Shown here piece by piece: positions 16,268 through 24,571 of a DNA stretch of 64,000 bases. The notes under the pieces are model-generated. The model did not search any database. It was not told the DNA's origin and worked only from the letters and a program-made list of their open reading frames with translations. The translations under genes and the position numbers were made by a program. Within the stretch, counting starts at the first letter, position 1. Every line of letters begins with the position of its first letter. This DNA comes from Nitrospira sp. ND1 (lineage in GTDB: Bacteria; Nitrospirota; Nitrospiria; Nitrospirales; Nitrospiraceae), in NCBI RefSeq assembly GCF_900170025.1, contig NZ_FWEX01000005.1, forward strand, positions 735,774-799,773, given 5' to 3'.

Positions 16268-17359
16268 ATGAACATTCTGTTTCGCTATATGCTGCGCGAG
16301 TACGTGAAGATCTTCGGCATGTGCTTCGCCGGGCTCATGACGATTTACCTCGTGATCGACTTCTTCGAGAAGGTGCGCCGCTTCCTGCGGTACGACGCCC
16401 ATGCCCTCGATGTGCTGGCCTACTTCGTCCTCAAGATGCCCGCTATTTCGTACCAGATCGCGCCGCTCGCGGTCCTGATGGCGACCCTGCTCACGATCGG
16501 CCTGTTGTCGCGCAGCCATGAAATCACCGCGATGCGCAGTTGCGGTATCAGTCTCTACTGGATTACCTCCCCGTTCCTGTTTCTCGGTACCGTGCTGGCG
16601 ATGGTCCTGTTCCTCTTCAGTTCAACCGTCATTCCCCTCGCCCTCGCCAAGGCCGAGCAGATCAAAACGACCCGGATCGAAAAACGAGAGTTGCCGGTCT
16701 CGGTGAAAGCAGCGCAGCCCTGGGTCAGCCTGGGCGGCCAAACATTGATGAACATCGACACCATCGACCCCGGCGGAGCCGTGTTGCGAAAAATCCGCCT
16801 CTATCGCTTGAGCCCCACGTTCGAGCTGGAGCAGATTGCGGAGGCACAGCGCGCGGTGTATTCGCCGCAGGGCTGGGTCCTGGAAGACGGCATCCGGCGC
16901 TCGTTCCGGCAGGATGGGACGGTCTCGGTGAACAGTTTTCAGACGGAACCCCTGCCGCTCGCGCAAATTCCCGACGACTTCACGACCTGGCTGGAGTTGG
17001 ATTCGGAAACGATGACGCTGCCGGAGATTCGTGCCTATGTCGATCGGCTGCATCTGGGCGGCACGATCCTCCCGCGCCTGCTGACTGATTATTATGGCCG
17101 GATCGCCTTCCCCTGCGTGACCTTTATTATGGTGGTCGTCGGCATTGCCTTGAGCCTCCGGCGCACCGGCGTGCGCGGCAGCGGCATGGCCATGGGCATC
17201 GGACAAGCCATGGCCGTAGGATTCTTTTATTGGTCCACCCATTCCGTGGCAATTGCGCTGGGACGCGGCGGGGCACTTGCGCCGATGCTGGCCGGCTGGA
17301 TGGCCAATCTGGTATTTCTGACGTTTGGCTTTTATCTGCTGTTGAAGGTCCGTTACTGA
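16268..17359 (+). CDS. lptG: LPS export ABC transporter permease LptG
   Basis: A second YjgP/YjgQ permease of 363 residues with the same layout: three helices, a periplasmic beta domain (about 130-270) and three helices. The start MNILFRYMLREYVKIFGMCF and the region TDYYGRIAFPCVTFIMVVVG are family-typical. It pairs with LptF as the membrane half of the LPS extractor. It lies 4 bases after lptF, in the same operon. lptB, lptC and lptA are not in the window. Confidence 0.92.
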   Translation: MNILFRYMLREYVKIFGMCFAGLMTIYLVIDFFEKVRRFLRYDAHALDVLAYFVLKMPAISYQIAPLAVLMATLLTIGLLSRSHEITAMRSCGISLYWITSPFLFLGTVLAMVLFLFSSTVIPLALAKAEQIKTTRIEKRELPVSVKAAQPWVSLGGQTLMNIDTIDPGGAVLRKIRLYRLSPTFELEQIAEAQRAVYSPQGWVLEDGIRRSFRQDGTVSVNSFQTEPLPLAQIPDDFTTWLELDSETMTLPEIRAYVDRLHLGGTILPRLLTDYYGRIAFPCVTFIMVVVGIALSLRRTGVRGSGMAMGIGQAMAVGFFYWSTHSVAIALGRGGALAPMLAGWMANLVFLTFGFYLLLKVRY

Positions 17360-17513
17360 GAGGATCGCGAAATAGTCCGCCAGCGGCGTTCGCCATTCGA
17401 CAGTCGCAGCATCGCTCGCGAGTGCCTGATGCTTACAGCATTGACTGTGGCGCCACCGTACGGTAAGTAGACAGGCCGCACAAGGCATCACCGGCAAGCA
17501 GTGAAAGGGTTCT

Positions 17514-18770
17514 ATGTCGACGAGAGTCGTCATCACAGGTCTGGGAGTCGTCTCCCCCATCGGCATCGGGGTGCCGCAGTTCTGGAAAGCGGCATTGGAA
17601 GGCCGGTCCGGGATCTCGGCCATTACCTCCTTCGATCCGTTCCCGTTGGAAGGGTACCGGTCGCGCGTGGCCGGACGCATTCTCGGATTTTCCCCCGAAC
17701 AGTATCTCCCAGCCGGTCAAGGCGACCGGGTGGACCGCTACGCCCAGTTCGCCCTTGTGGCCGCCAAGGAAGCGCTGGCGGACGCCGACTTCCGCATGGA
17801 GCGGGAAGAGCCGCACCGTGTCGGGGTCATCGTCGGCGCCGGCATGGGCGGCATGGTGATGGGCGAACGGGAAATCACGCAGCTGTATGAACAGAAACGC
17901 CCGCACCGGGTACATCCCAACTTTATTCCGGTCATTACACTGAATTCGGCTTCCGGCATCGTGGCCATGGCCTATGGGGCCAAAGGACCCAACCTGACGA
18001 TTTCCACGGCTTGCTCATCGAGCGCCCATGCCCTTGGTCAGGCCATGCACGCCATTCGCGCCGGCACGGCGGATGCGGTGATCGTCGTCGGCGCCGATGC
18101 CAGTATCACGCCCCTGGTCTTTGCCGGATTTTGCTCGCTGCGCGCACTTTCGACCAAGTATAACGATGCACCGGAACGAGCCTCACGACCCTTCGATCGC
18201 GGACGGGATGGCTTTGTCATGGGTGAAGGCGCCGGCGCGCTGATTGTCGAATCGCTCGCCCACGCCAAGAAACGCAAGGCCCGGATGTACGCGGAAGTGG
18301 CCGGATACGCCGCCACCAGCGAAGCTCATCACATGGTGATTCCACGCGAGGACGGCGAAGAGGTGGCCATCACGATGCGCCTGGCCTTGAAGGATGCGGG
18401 CGTCACGCCTGCGCAAGTCAATTACATCAATGCCCATGCGACTTCCACGACGGTGGGTGATGCGGTCGAGGTGAAGGCCATTCGTCTCCTGTTCAAATCC
18501 CGGGCGGATAAGCTGGCGGTGAGCGCCACGAAGTCACTCGTGGGGCATACGCTGGGTGCCGCGGGATCGCTGGCCGGGATCGTCTCGGCCCTGACCCTTA
18601 CCAGCGGGCAGATCCACCCGACGCTCAACCTTGACGATCCGGATCCGGCCTGCGCCCTCGCGGGGCTGTCTGCGCAACCGCAAACCCGCAAAACCAAGGT
18701 CGCGCTGATCAACGCGTTCGGCTTCGGCAGTAACAATGCCGCGGTCGTCTTAAAATCTCTGTCGACCTGA
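17514..18770 (+). CDS. fabF: Beta-ketoacyl-ACP synthase II
   Basis: This 418-residue thiolase-fold condensing enzyme has the full Cys-His-His triad: C167 in STACSSS, H308 in NAHATST and H345 in VGHTLGAAG. It elongates fatty acyl chains by condensing acyl groups with malonyl-ACP. AAAGGG precedes the ATG. It is followed by an acyl carrier protein gene and lpxD, so this block may supply or channel acyl chains to lipid A (inference). Because the companion ACP has an unusual tail, FabF could belong to a specialised acyl-chain set rather than being the only housekeeping copy. Confidence 0.93.
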   Translation: MSTRVVITGLGVVSPIGIGVPQFWKAALEGRSGISAITSFDPFPLEGYRSRVAGRILGFSPEQYLPAGQGDRVDRYAQFALVAAKEALADADFRMEREEPHRVGVIVGAGMGGMVMGEREITQLYEQKRPHRVHPNFIPVITLNSASGIVAMAYGAKGPNLTISTACSSSAHALGQAMHAIRAGTADAVIVVGADASITPLVFAGFCSLRALSTKYNDAPERASRPFDRGRDGFVMGEGAGALIVESLAHAKKRKARMYAEVAGYAATSEAHHMVIPREDGEEVAITMRLALKDAGVTPAQVNYINAHATSTTVGDAVEVKAIRLLFKSRADKLAVSATKSLVGHTLGAAGSLAGIVSALTLTSGQIHPTLNLDDPDPACALAGLSAQPQTRKTKVALINAFGFGSNNAAVVLKSLST

Positions 18771-18833
18771 CCCGCGTCGGGCGACGACATTCGTGCACCT
18801 GCGATGTGCCGGCAAGAAACGAAGGAACCGGTT

Positions 18834-19175
18834 ATGGCTAAGACTTCAGACGTTTCCGACAAGATCATTCAGGCGCTGGCGGACTATCTCAAGCGGGATG
18901 CGGCGTCGATTCAGACGACCCATCACCTGCGGGACGACCTGGGTTTGGATTCGATGGCGGTGATCGAAATGCTGTACCGCATCGAAGAAGTCTTTAATCT
19001 CCAGATCCCCGACCAGGACCTCGTCGGCCTGACCACCGTCGGCCAGGTGATCGCCTATGTGCAAGGCCGCGTCGCCCCTCCGAAGGCTCCCGCGAAGGCG
19101 GCCGCGAAAACTCCGGCGAAAGCCGCCGCGAAGCCACCTGCCGCCAAGCGTTCTACCAAGAGCAAGAAGGCCTAG
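18834..19175 (+). CDS. Acyl carrier protein with basic Ala/Lys/Pro tail
   Basis: The ATG at 18834 follows AAGGA. Residues 1-80 form a normal acyl carrier domain with the phosphopantetheine site at S40 (DLGLDSMA). Residues 81-113 are an extension made almost only of Ala, Lys, Pro, Ser and Thr, with nine Lys, one Arg and no acidic residue, resembling histone H1-type tails. Ordinary ACPs are about 78 residues and strongly acidic. The tail may bind membrane, nucleic acid or an acidic partner (inference). The gene sits between fabF and lpxD, so the carried chain is probably destined for lipid A or a related lipid. It is a good ACP call but the tail function is unknown. Confidence 0.9.
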   Translation: MAKTSDVSDKIIQALADYLKRDAASIQTTHHLRDDLGLDSMAVIEMLYRIEEVFNLQIPDQDLVGLTTVGQVIAYVQGRVAPPKAPAKAAAKTPAKAAAKPPAAKRSTKSKKA

Positions 19176-19179
19176 CCGT

Positions 19180-20262
19180 ATGACGACCGCACCGAGACAC
19201 ACGCCGCTGACACTCCGGGAACTCCACAGCTATGTCGGAGGAGAGCTGGTCGGTTCACCGGATGCGACCGTCACCGGAGTGGCAAGCCTGGAAGAGGCCG
19301 GACCGGACGACCTCGCCTTCCTGACCTCCGAACGCAATTTGAAATCTCCGCAGACCGCCACTATCGGGGCCCTGCTCGTGGGACGTCGCCTGCCGGATTG
19401 TCCGTCACCGCAACTCGTGGTGGACAATCCTGCGTATGCCTTTGCGCGGGCCGCCCAGCAGTTTTTTGCGCGACCGACCCGCATGCGCGGCATCGCCCAG
19501 GGCATCACCCGTGGCGAGGACGTGACCATCGGCGCGGATGTGTCGATCTGGCCCGGCGTGACCCTCGGGGACCGCGTCTCCATCGGCGCGCGGGTGACCC
19601 TCTATCCGGGGGTCTTTATCGGCGACGATAGCGCCATCGGTGATGATGCCCTCCTCTACCCCAACGTGGTGGTTCGTGAAGGCTGCCGTCTCGGAGCTCG
19701 CGTGATCGTGCACAGCGGCACGGTGATCGGCAGTGACGGATTCGGCTACGTCCAGTATCAGGGACGTCACCAGAAGATTCCGCAATTGGGCGGCGTGCTC
19801 ATCGAAGATGACGTGGAACTGGGCTCCAATGTGAGCGTGGATCGCGCGACGTTCGGCAACACCGTCATCAAGCGCGGGACGAAAATCGATAACCTCGTGC
19901 AGATCGCCCACAACGTGGTGGTGGGTGAGCACAATATTCTCGTCGCGCAAGTCGGTATCGCGGGGAGTACGACGCTGGGAAAGTATGTGATGGTGGGTGG
20001 CCAGGCCGGCCTCGCCGACCATTTGCAGATCGGCGATCAGGTGATGATTGCGGCTAAGTCCGGCGTCACAAGAAGTCTGGAGCCCAATCAAATCGTCTCC
20101 GGCGCGCCGGTGATGCCCCATGCGACGTTTCTGAAGGCCCAGGCGGTGATTCCGCAGTTGCCGGAACTACGCCAGCGCGTCCGCGAGTTGGAAGAGCGCC
20201 TTGCGAAACTGGAACAGATCCGACAACCTCCCGCCAAGTCCCGCAAGCCCCGTCGCAAATAG
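19180..20262 (+). CDS. lpxD: UDP-3-O-(3-hydroxyacyl)glucosamine N-acyltransferase LpxD
   Basis: The ATG at 19180, 4 bases after the acp stop, is chosen over longer frames that overlap acp. The 360-residue protein has the LpxD N-terminal domain (about 1-100), then a left-handed beta-helix of hexapeptide repeats (about 105-315: IGADVSIWPGVTLGDRVSIG). The expected catalytic His lies in NLVQIAHNVVVGEHN. A C-terminal coiled coil (LRQRVRELEERLAKLEQ) ends in a basic tail, PPAKSRKPRRK. LpxD transfers the N-linked acyl chain from ACP to the lipid A precursor. It forms an operon with acp and fabF. Confidence 0.95.
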   Translation: MTTAPRHTPLTLRELHSYVGGELVGSPDATVTGVASLEEAGPDDLAFLTSERNLKSPQTATIGALLVGRRLPDCPSPQLVVDNPAYAFARAAQQFFARPTRMRGIAQGITRGEDVTIGADVSIWPGVTLGDRVSIGARVTLYPGVFIGDDSAIGDDALLYPNVVVREGCRLGARVIVHSGTVIGSDGFGYVQYQGRHQKIPQLGGVLIEDDVELGSNVSVDRATFGNTVIKRGTKIDNLVQIAHNVVVGEHNILVAQVGIAGSTTLGKYVMVGGQAGLADHLQIGDQVMIAAKSGVTRSLEPNQIVSGAPVMPHATFLKAQAVIPQLPELRQRVRELEERLAKLEQIRQPPAKSRKPRRK

Positions 20263-20280
20263 CCCGCGTCAGCCGCATCG

Positions 20281-20805
20281 TTAGTTCTTCAGCATCGACT
20301 TCCAAAAGAACAGCTTGGCCCAGAAAAATCCCGCCCAGGGCAGGAAACAGGCCGCGATCGGATGGACCGCGCCATAGATCATGCTGACCATTGAGCCCGC
20401 GAGCAATACCGCCAGGCCGACCATATAGGCGCCCGGAGCCCAGGGTGACCCGCTGGCCTGTTCCTGACTGGCCGCACTCTCTCGTTTGGGTTTGCCGCTC
20501 TTACTGACCGTCGGCTGCCGCATGCGCGCCGCAAACACCTCCGGGCGATTGGTCAAGATCCACCGGTGGTACGTCGTCTGCACCCACCCGAGCACCCCGC
20601 CCAGCAGCAACAACCCGGAACTTTGGAGAAAGGTCCACCACGTGTAGCTGTCGGTAGCGATGAGCTGATACCCGAGCCCGCCGACCCCGCCGATCATGGA
20701 AATCAGGCCAAGGATGCCGGCAGGAAATAACATGTATGCTTTGATGTAGGCCGTCGCACGCGCGTCGTGCCCTTCCTGCTGCTTGAGAGAGATCAGTTTT
20801 GCCAT
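20281..20805 (-). CDS. Conserved four-helix membrane protein, unknown function
   Basis: I do not recognise this 174-residue protein. It shows about four membrane segments: two near 25-75 (MLFPAGILGLISMIGGVGGL and SSGLLLLGGVLGWVQ) and two near 125-170. A Ser/Lys/Gln-rich cytoplasmic loop lies between them. The gene is convergent with lpxD, with 18 bases between stops, and seems to be a single unit. Its long empty upstream region would contain the promoter. Confidence 0.7.
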   Translation of the reverse strand: MAKLISLKQQEGHDARATAYIKAYMLFPAGILGLISMIGGVGGLGYQLIATDSYTWWTFLQSSGLLLLGGVLGWVQTTYHRWILTNRPEVFAARMRQPTVSKSGKPKRESAASQEQASGSPWAPGAYMVGLAVLLAGSMVSMIYGAVHPIAACFLPWAGFFWAKLFFWKSMLKN

Positions 20806-21292
20806 GGGCGTGATGGTCGTACAATCGCAACCTCAACCGCAAGCGAAAATGTGTCGGACCGGGACAAATTTCAGCGAGCAGCGAAGCAAGCATACCTTTT
20901 CCGTGCAGGGCCCCTCGTCACTCGACGAGCAAGAGGCGTGAGCACAGGGGGCGCAGGCCGACGGAGTTGATTCCCTCCAAGCTCGCACGGCAACACGTGT
21001 TCAGCAGGCGGTGGATCGATCGTTCAGGATTGACGTGGGGAACCGGCGATCTCAACTGAGTGGCATCATTCTTCCCTGTCCACAAGAACTGTGGACGGAC
21101 TGTGCGCAACCATGTGGACAGACCTCCGCCGACAGTGGCTGCGTAGGAATGCCCGCAATGTGCTCAATAATTAGGCGGCATCACGTGAGATTTCTCAGCA
21201 GGATGGAACAGTGTTCATCTTTGAGCGGTTGAGGGCAGGCGACGCGGAGAGGCAGGCAAACCGGCTATCAATTGGGAGCGCTTCGTCAACCG
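20806..21292. other. 487-bp intergenic region with a repeated TGTGGAC motif
   Basis: No convincing gene is seen. GTCCACA-AGAAC-TGTGGAC (21078-21096) is a perfect 7-bp inverted repeat, and TGTGGAC recurs at 21113-21119. The copies match 6-7 of 9 bases of the DnaA box, but too few are present to call an origin. The region separates the membrane protein gene from the end of the chemosensory operon. Confidence 0.5.
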
Positions 21293-23365
21293 CTACGCCA
21301 TGGGGAGGATGTCAAAAATGGCCGCCCGTTCCACGCGGCCGACATCGACCCATTGCTGGGCCAGCGGAATGAGCGTGGCCAATCGTTCTTCCACGGCTGC
21401 CAGTCGCTCGCGGATGACCACCGGTTTGTGCTGGGCCGTGACGCGGAGGAATGTACGCAGGCCATGCAGGAACAGGCTGATATTCGCCGCGGCCACCCGG
21501 TCGGCCGCATCGAAAAGCGCCTCGATCTCGACAAAAATGGGTTCCAACGCCTGGGGTGGGAAGACGCGATCCTCACTGGTGAGAGCGACATGCCTGAGCG
21601 TCGCGATCACCGCCGGGATATGCGCCTGCATGTGCGCGAGAAATCGCTCGTCCAACTCATCCAGCTCCTGCAACAGTCGCCCGATGGCACGCGCATCCAC
21701 CACGCCTGTCCCTCGCGCCATCTCCTGCTCGGCACGCTGAATCACGGTTTCCAACACATCGCGCACCGGTTGCAGCGATCGACCTCGCGCCTGATGCAAC
21801 TGCCGCAAGGCGTCAAGAATAGATGCGGCCGGCAACGAAGTGGAAGGCGCGTCGCACGGAACGTCAGCCTCGACAGGGGCCGGCGCTTCAGCGACCATCG
21901 GCTCAGGCATTTCAGTCACAGGCTGCTGCACAGCGACGGCAGCTTCGAGATGATCCTGGGGTGGCCGCTCGAGCGCCTGAAGCGCCTGCACCGTCTTGCT
22001 GATTTCGAGCAGCCCCTCCCGAAGCGACGCCACATGATGAGCCGCCACGGTGCGCTCATGTTTTGCGGCGGCCTGAAGGAGCGGAAGCAGTCGGGTCGCC
22101 ATGTCTTCCACGGCCGTCAACCCGACGGTCGCGGCGGATTGCGCGAGGTTGCTGACGCTCTGCCATAAAATCGTCGTCAACTTGGCGCGGCGCCCCTGTT
22201 CACTTGTCGTGTCGAGCCGCTCAAGCGCCGTCTGGATCTGATTGAGCCATTCACGGGCCTCCAATACAAACAGGCCGAGAATTTCCCGCCGGACATGCGG
22301 GCCCTGGTCAGGCGCGTCGATCGTCGACTGGACCTGCGCAGGCTGCGCAGCTGCCTTGGGTTGCTCCACCGCGGCCTGAATCACGCCGGCGATCGCATCC
22401 AGACTTTCGAGCAAGGCGGCAAACTGATCCGATGCGCTCGTCGGCGTGGCGGGCTCGGCAGCCATCGGTGCGGGTGCAAACGTGAAGCGCTCCAATGCCG
22501 GTGAATCGACAGTTTCTGCGACCGACACCTGGGGCAACTGACTGAGATCGAGAAACCGCGGCGGATCGGTCACCCCTGTCTCCTGTGCGCCGGTCACACG
22601 AAGCACCGGACGAGATGGGTAGCGAGGCGTGATTCGCACCACCACCCCTTCTTCGCCGCTGCTCAGGCGCACTTTGGTACCCAGCGGGTAGACCGAGAGT
22701 TGCTCGACCAATCCTTTCATGATTTCACGGGGAAACGCAGTACGCTCCGTGTTCAATAACTCACGGATCGCCTCGTGCGGGAGGAGGCGCCGGCGGTAGG
22801 GGCGCGGACTGACCAACGCATCGAAGATATCGACGAGCCCGATGATCTGCGCCAGCTCATTAATTTCACGCCCCTTTAAACGGTTTGGGTACCCCTGCCC
22901 CTTCCCGCGCTCATGGGCCTGCAATACCACTTCGGCCAGCCAGGCATAGTCCGCACCGAGACGTTCGATCACCCCATACCCCGAACGCGGATGTTGCTCG
23001 ACCAGAGCCCGCTCATCGGAGCTCAGACGGCCGGTCTTCGTCAGTAGATGCTGCGGCACGGCAAAAATGCCGATGTCGTGCAGGAGCCCGGCCAACGCCA
23101 AACGCCGCAACTCCGCGCCGTAATAGCCGAGGCCGATCCCGACCTTCGTCGCGAGAATGCTCACATTGACTAGATTGGTAACCAGCGGAGGGCCGACAGG
23201 ACTGGAGAGGGCTTCAACGACTAACTGATCATTTTCCTGAATCGACTCGACGATGCTGCCGGCAAGATGGGTCAACTCCGTCAGGTTCACCGGTTCCTGC
23301 CGTTGCACGGCGGCAGCGACCCGCATCAGCGCATCCTCAGCCTGCCGGTAGTGATTCTGCTCCAT
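21293..23365 (-). CDS. HD-GYP protein with C-terminal histidine-less Hpt module
   Basis: Residues about 60-225 of this 690-residue protein form an HD-GYP domain: HD at 96-97 in LLHDIG, HERGKGQGYP at 151-160 and VDIFDAL at 179-185. The usual HHExxDGxGYP is altered: the first His is Ala and the Asp is Lys. Activity against cyclic di-GMP is therefore uncertain. A beta-rich segment follows to about 265, then a Pro/Ala-rich linker. Residues about 358-690 are homologous along their length to the next gene upstream. They include an Hpt-like motif in which the phosphorylatable His is replaced (S405) and the conserved Lys is Ala. It is the last gene of the chemosensory operon and a probable output or scaffold protein. 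Confidence 0.85.
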   Translation of the reverse strand: MEQNHYRQAEDALMRVAAAVQRQEPVNLTELTHLAGSIVESIQENDQLVVEALSSPVGPPLVTNLVNVSILATKVGIGLGYYGAELRRLALAGLLHDIGIFAVPQHLLTKTGRLSSDERALVEQHPRSGYGVIERLGADYAWLAEVVLQAHERGKGQGYPNRLKGREINELAQIIGLVDIFDALVSPRPYRRRLLPHEAIRELLNTERTAFPREIMKGLVEQLSVYPLGTKVRLSSGEEGVVVRITPRYPSRPVLRVTGAQETGVTDPPRFLDLSQLPQVSVAETVDSPALERFTFAPAPMAAEPATPTSASDQFAALLESLDAIAGVIQAAVEQPKAAAQPAQVQSTIDAPDQGPHVRREILGLFVLEAREWLNQIQTALERLDTTSEQGRRAKLTTILWQSVSNLAQSAATVGLTAVEDMATRLLPLLQAAAKHERTVAAHHVASLREGLLEISKTVQALQALERPPQDHLEAAVAVQQPVTEMPEPMVAEAPAPVEADVPCDAPSTSLPAASILDALRQLHQARGRSLQPVRDVLETVIQRAEQEMARGTGVVDARAIGRLLQELDELDERFLAHMQAHIPAVIATLRHVALTSEDRVFPPQALEPIFVEIEALFDAADRVAAANISLFLHGLRTFLRVTAQHKPVVIRERLAAVEERLATLIPLAQQWVDVGRVERAAIFDILPMA

Positions 23366-23564
23366 TTCCTCTTAGCCTCCAGCCTCGACGCGCTTCGTCA
23401 CGCGGCACGCCTTTGTTTTCACCTCTGCATGGTCCAACGCTCCGAGTCAGGCGAATCAGCGAAGCCGTCCGGAATGATCCCCATGGTGGAGGTGCGCCTT
23501 CAACTCAACAAAGCCTGTCCTGGAAGTCCTGTCCGAGGCCGGTCGCGCGCTGTGAGGAGCGTCC

Positions 23565-24536
23565 TCAGGCGGCAGGCAGCAGCCGGCTCATCAGATCATG
23601 TTCCTGTTGTCCGGCGGTGATCCAGTCCTCGATCGTGGTCATCACGGCGAGAATGCGTGCTTCGACGGCCTGGACACGTTGGGACGCGATCACGATACGA
23701 CGCTGGACAATCAAGGCCAGGAAGTTCTGAAGGCCGGTGAGAAAGGTCACCAGCGGGGTGGCATTGACCTGCTTGGCAATGCCTTGGAGTTGTTCGATCT
23801 GTTGCATGCAGGTGCCGAGCACGTTGCCTGGTTCCAAAACCGTCAATCCCTCGACCCGGAGCCTGTTCAGGTTCTGCGCAATGCCGGGCAATGCTTGTCG
23901 TAGTGAGTCCAGGCATCGGGCGTCCGTGCTTTGGAGCTCACCCAGCAGCTGCTGAAACGCGGTCATCTGTATCTGGCTCTCCCCTTGTCTCGCTTCCTGC
24001 TCCAATCGGTGCATGACTTGTGGAATCAAACTGCGGGAAGGGACTTCCTTGGCAACCTGCTCGTCTTGAAGCATGCGAAGCGCGTTCAGGAGCGTGAGGA
24101 AATCGATGGCCGGTTCCGGTTGTGGAGGCGCGCCCTGCTCAGGACCAAGGTCCAGCGTAATGCCAGTGGCCATGGTGACGGACGCGATGACGAGACAGAA
24201 CTGTTCACGGACCGTGCCGAAATCCTGCTTGGTCGCCGTCGTCCGGTCTTTCAGGGTGTCGATGAAGGGAAGCAGTGCGAAGGTAGCGCGTTCGACATCG
24301 GGAAGGTTCACCGTGGCGGCAGAACCACCGAGACTGGTGATGCCCCTCACCACGGCATCCACCAGTTGCGCATGCCGATCGGTATCCGGCTGGCTTTCCA
24401 GTTCGGTCAGGGCGGAATGGATTTGGATGAGCCACTCTTGCGCCTCTTGACCGAACAGTTCAATCAGTTCTTTTTGAAAATCGTCTTCGGTCTGTTCTGG
24501 TTCGGTCGACACAGTGGCGCCCTGCCTCTGACCCAT
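23565..24536 (-). CDS. Histidine-less Hpt-like chemosensory protein
   Basis: A 323-residue soluble protein. Its N-terminal helix pair (ELIELFGQEAQEWLIQIHSA) matches Hpt domains of the nearby CheA and residues about 361-380 of the HD-GYP protein. Aligned without gaps to the CheA motif RVAHTLKGSAYTVGF it reads RGITSLGGSAATVNL: the His is Thr67 and the Lys is Gly. It therefore cannot be phosphorylated as an Hpt. The remaining 240 residues are helical and also paralogous to the HD-GYP C-terminus. It may dock on CheA or receivers as a decoy or scaffold (inference). It lies 35 bases after the receiver/coiled-coil gene in the operon. Confidence 0.72.
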   Translation of the reverse strand: MGQRQGATVSTEPEQTEDDFQKELIELFGQEAQEWLIQIHSALTELESQPDTDRHAQLVDAVVRGITSLGGSAATVNLPDVERATFALLPFIDTLKDRTTATKQDFGTVREQFCLVIASVTMATGITLDLGPEQGAPPQPEPAIDFLTLLNALRMLQDEQVAKEVPSRSLIPQVMHRLEQEARQGESQIQMTAFQQLLGELQSTDARCLDSLRQALPGIAQNLNRLRVEGLTVLEPGNVLGTCMQQIEQLQGIAKQVNATPLVTFLTGLQNFLALIVQRRIVIASQRVQAVEARILAVMTTIEDWITAGQQEHDLMSRLLPAA

Positions 24537-24571
24537 GCACTCGCCTGAACATACGGACGAGTGACGGCCTC

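Noticed and set aside
19057-20262. Longer lpxD frame starting inside the acp tail
   Set aside because: The additional residues are an Arg/Pro-rich shadow of the ACP tail. The ATG at 19180 matches LpxD length.
21078-21119. Chromosome origin
   Set aside because: Only three imperfect DnaA-like boxes are present, with no AT-rich region and no dnaA, dnaN or gyrB neighbours.
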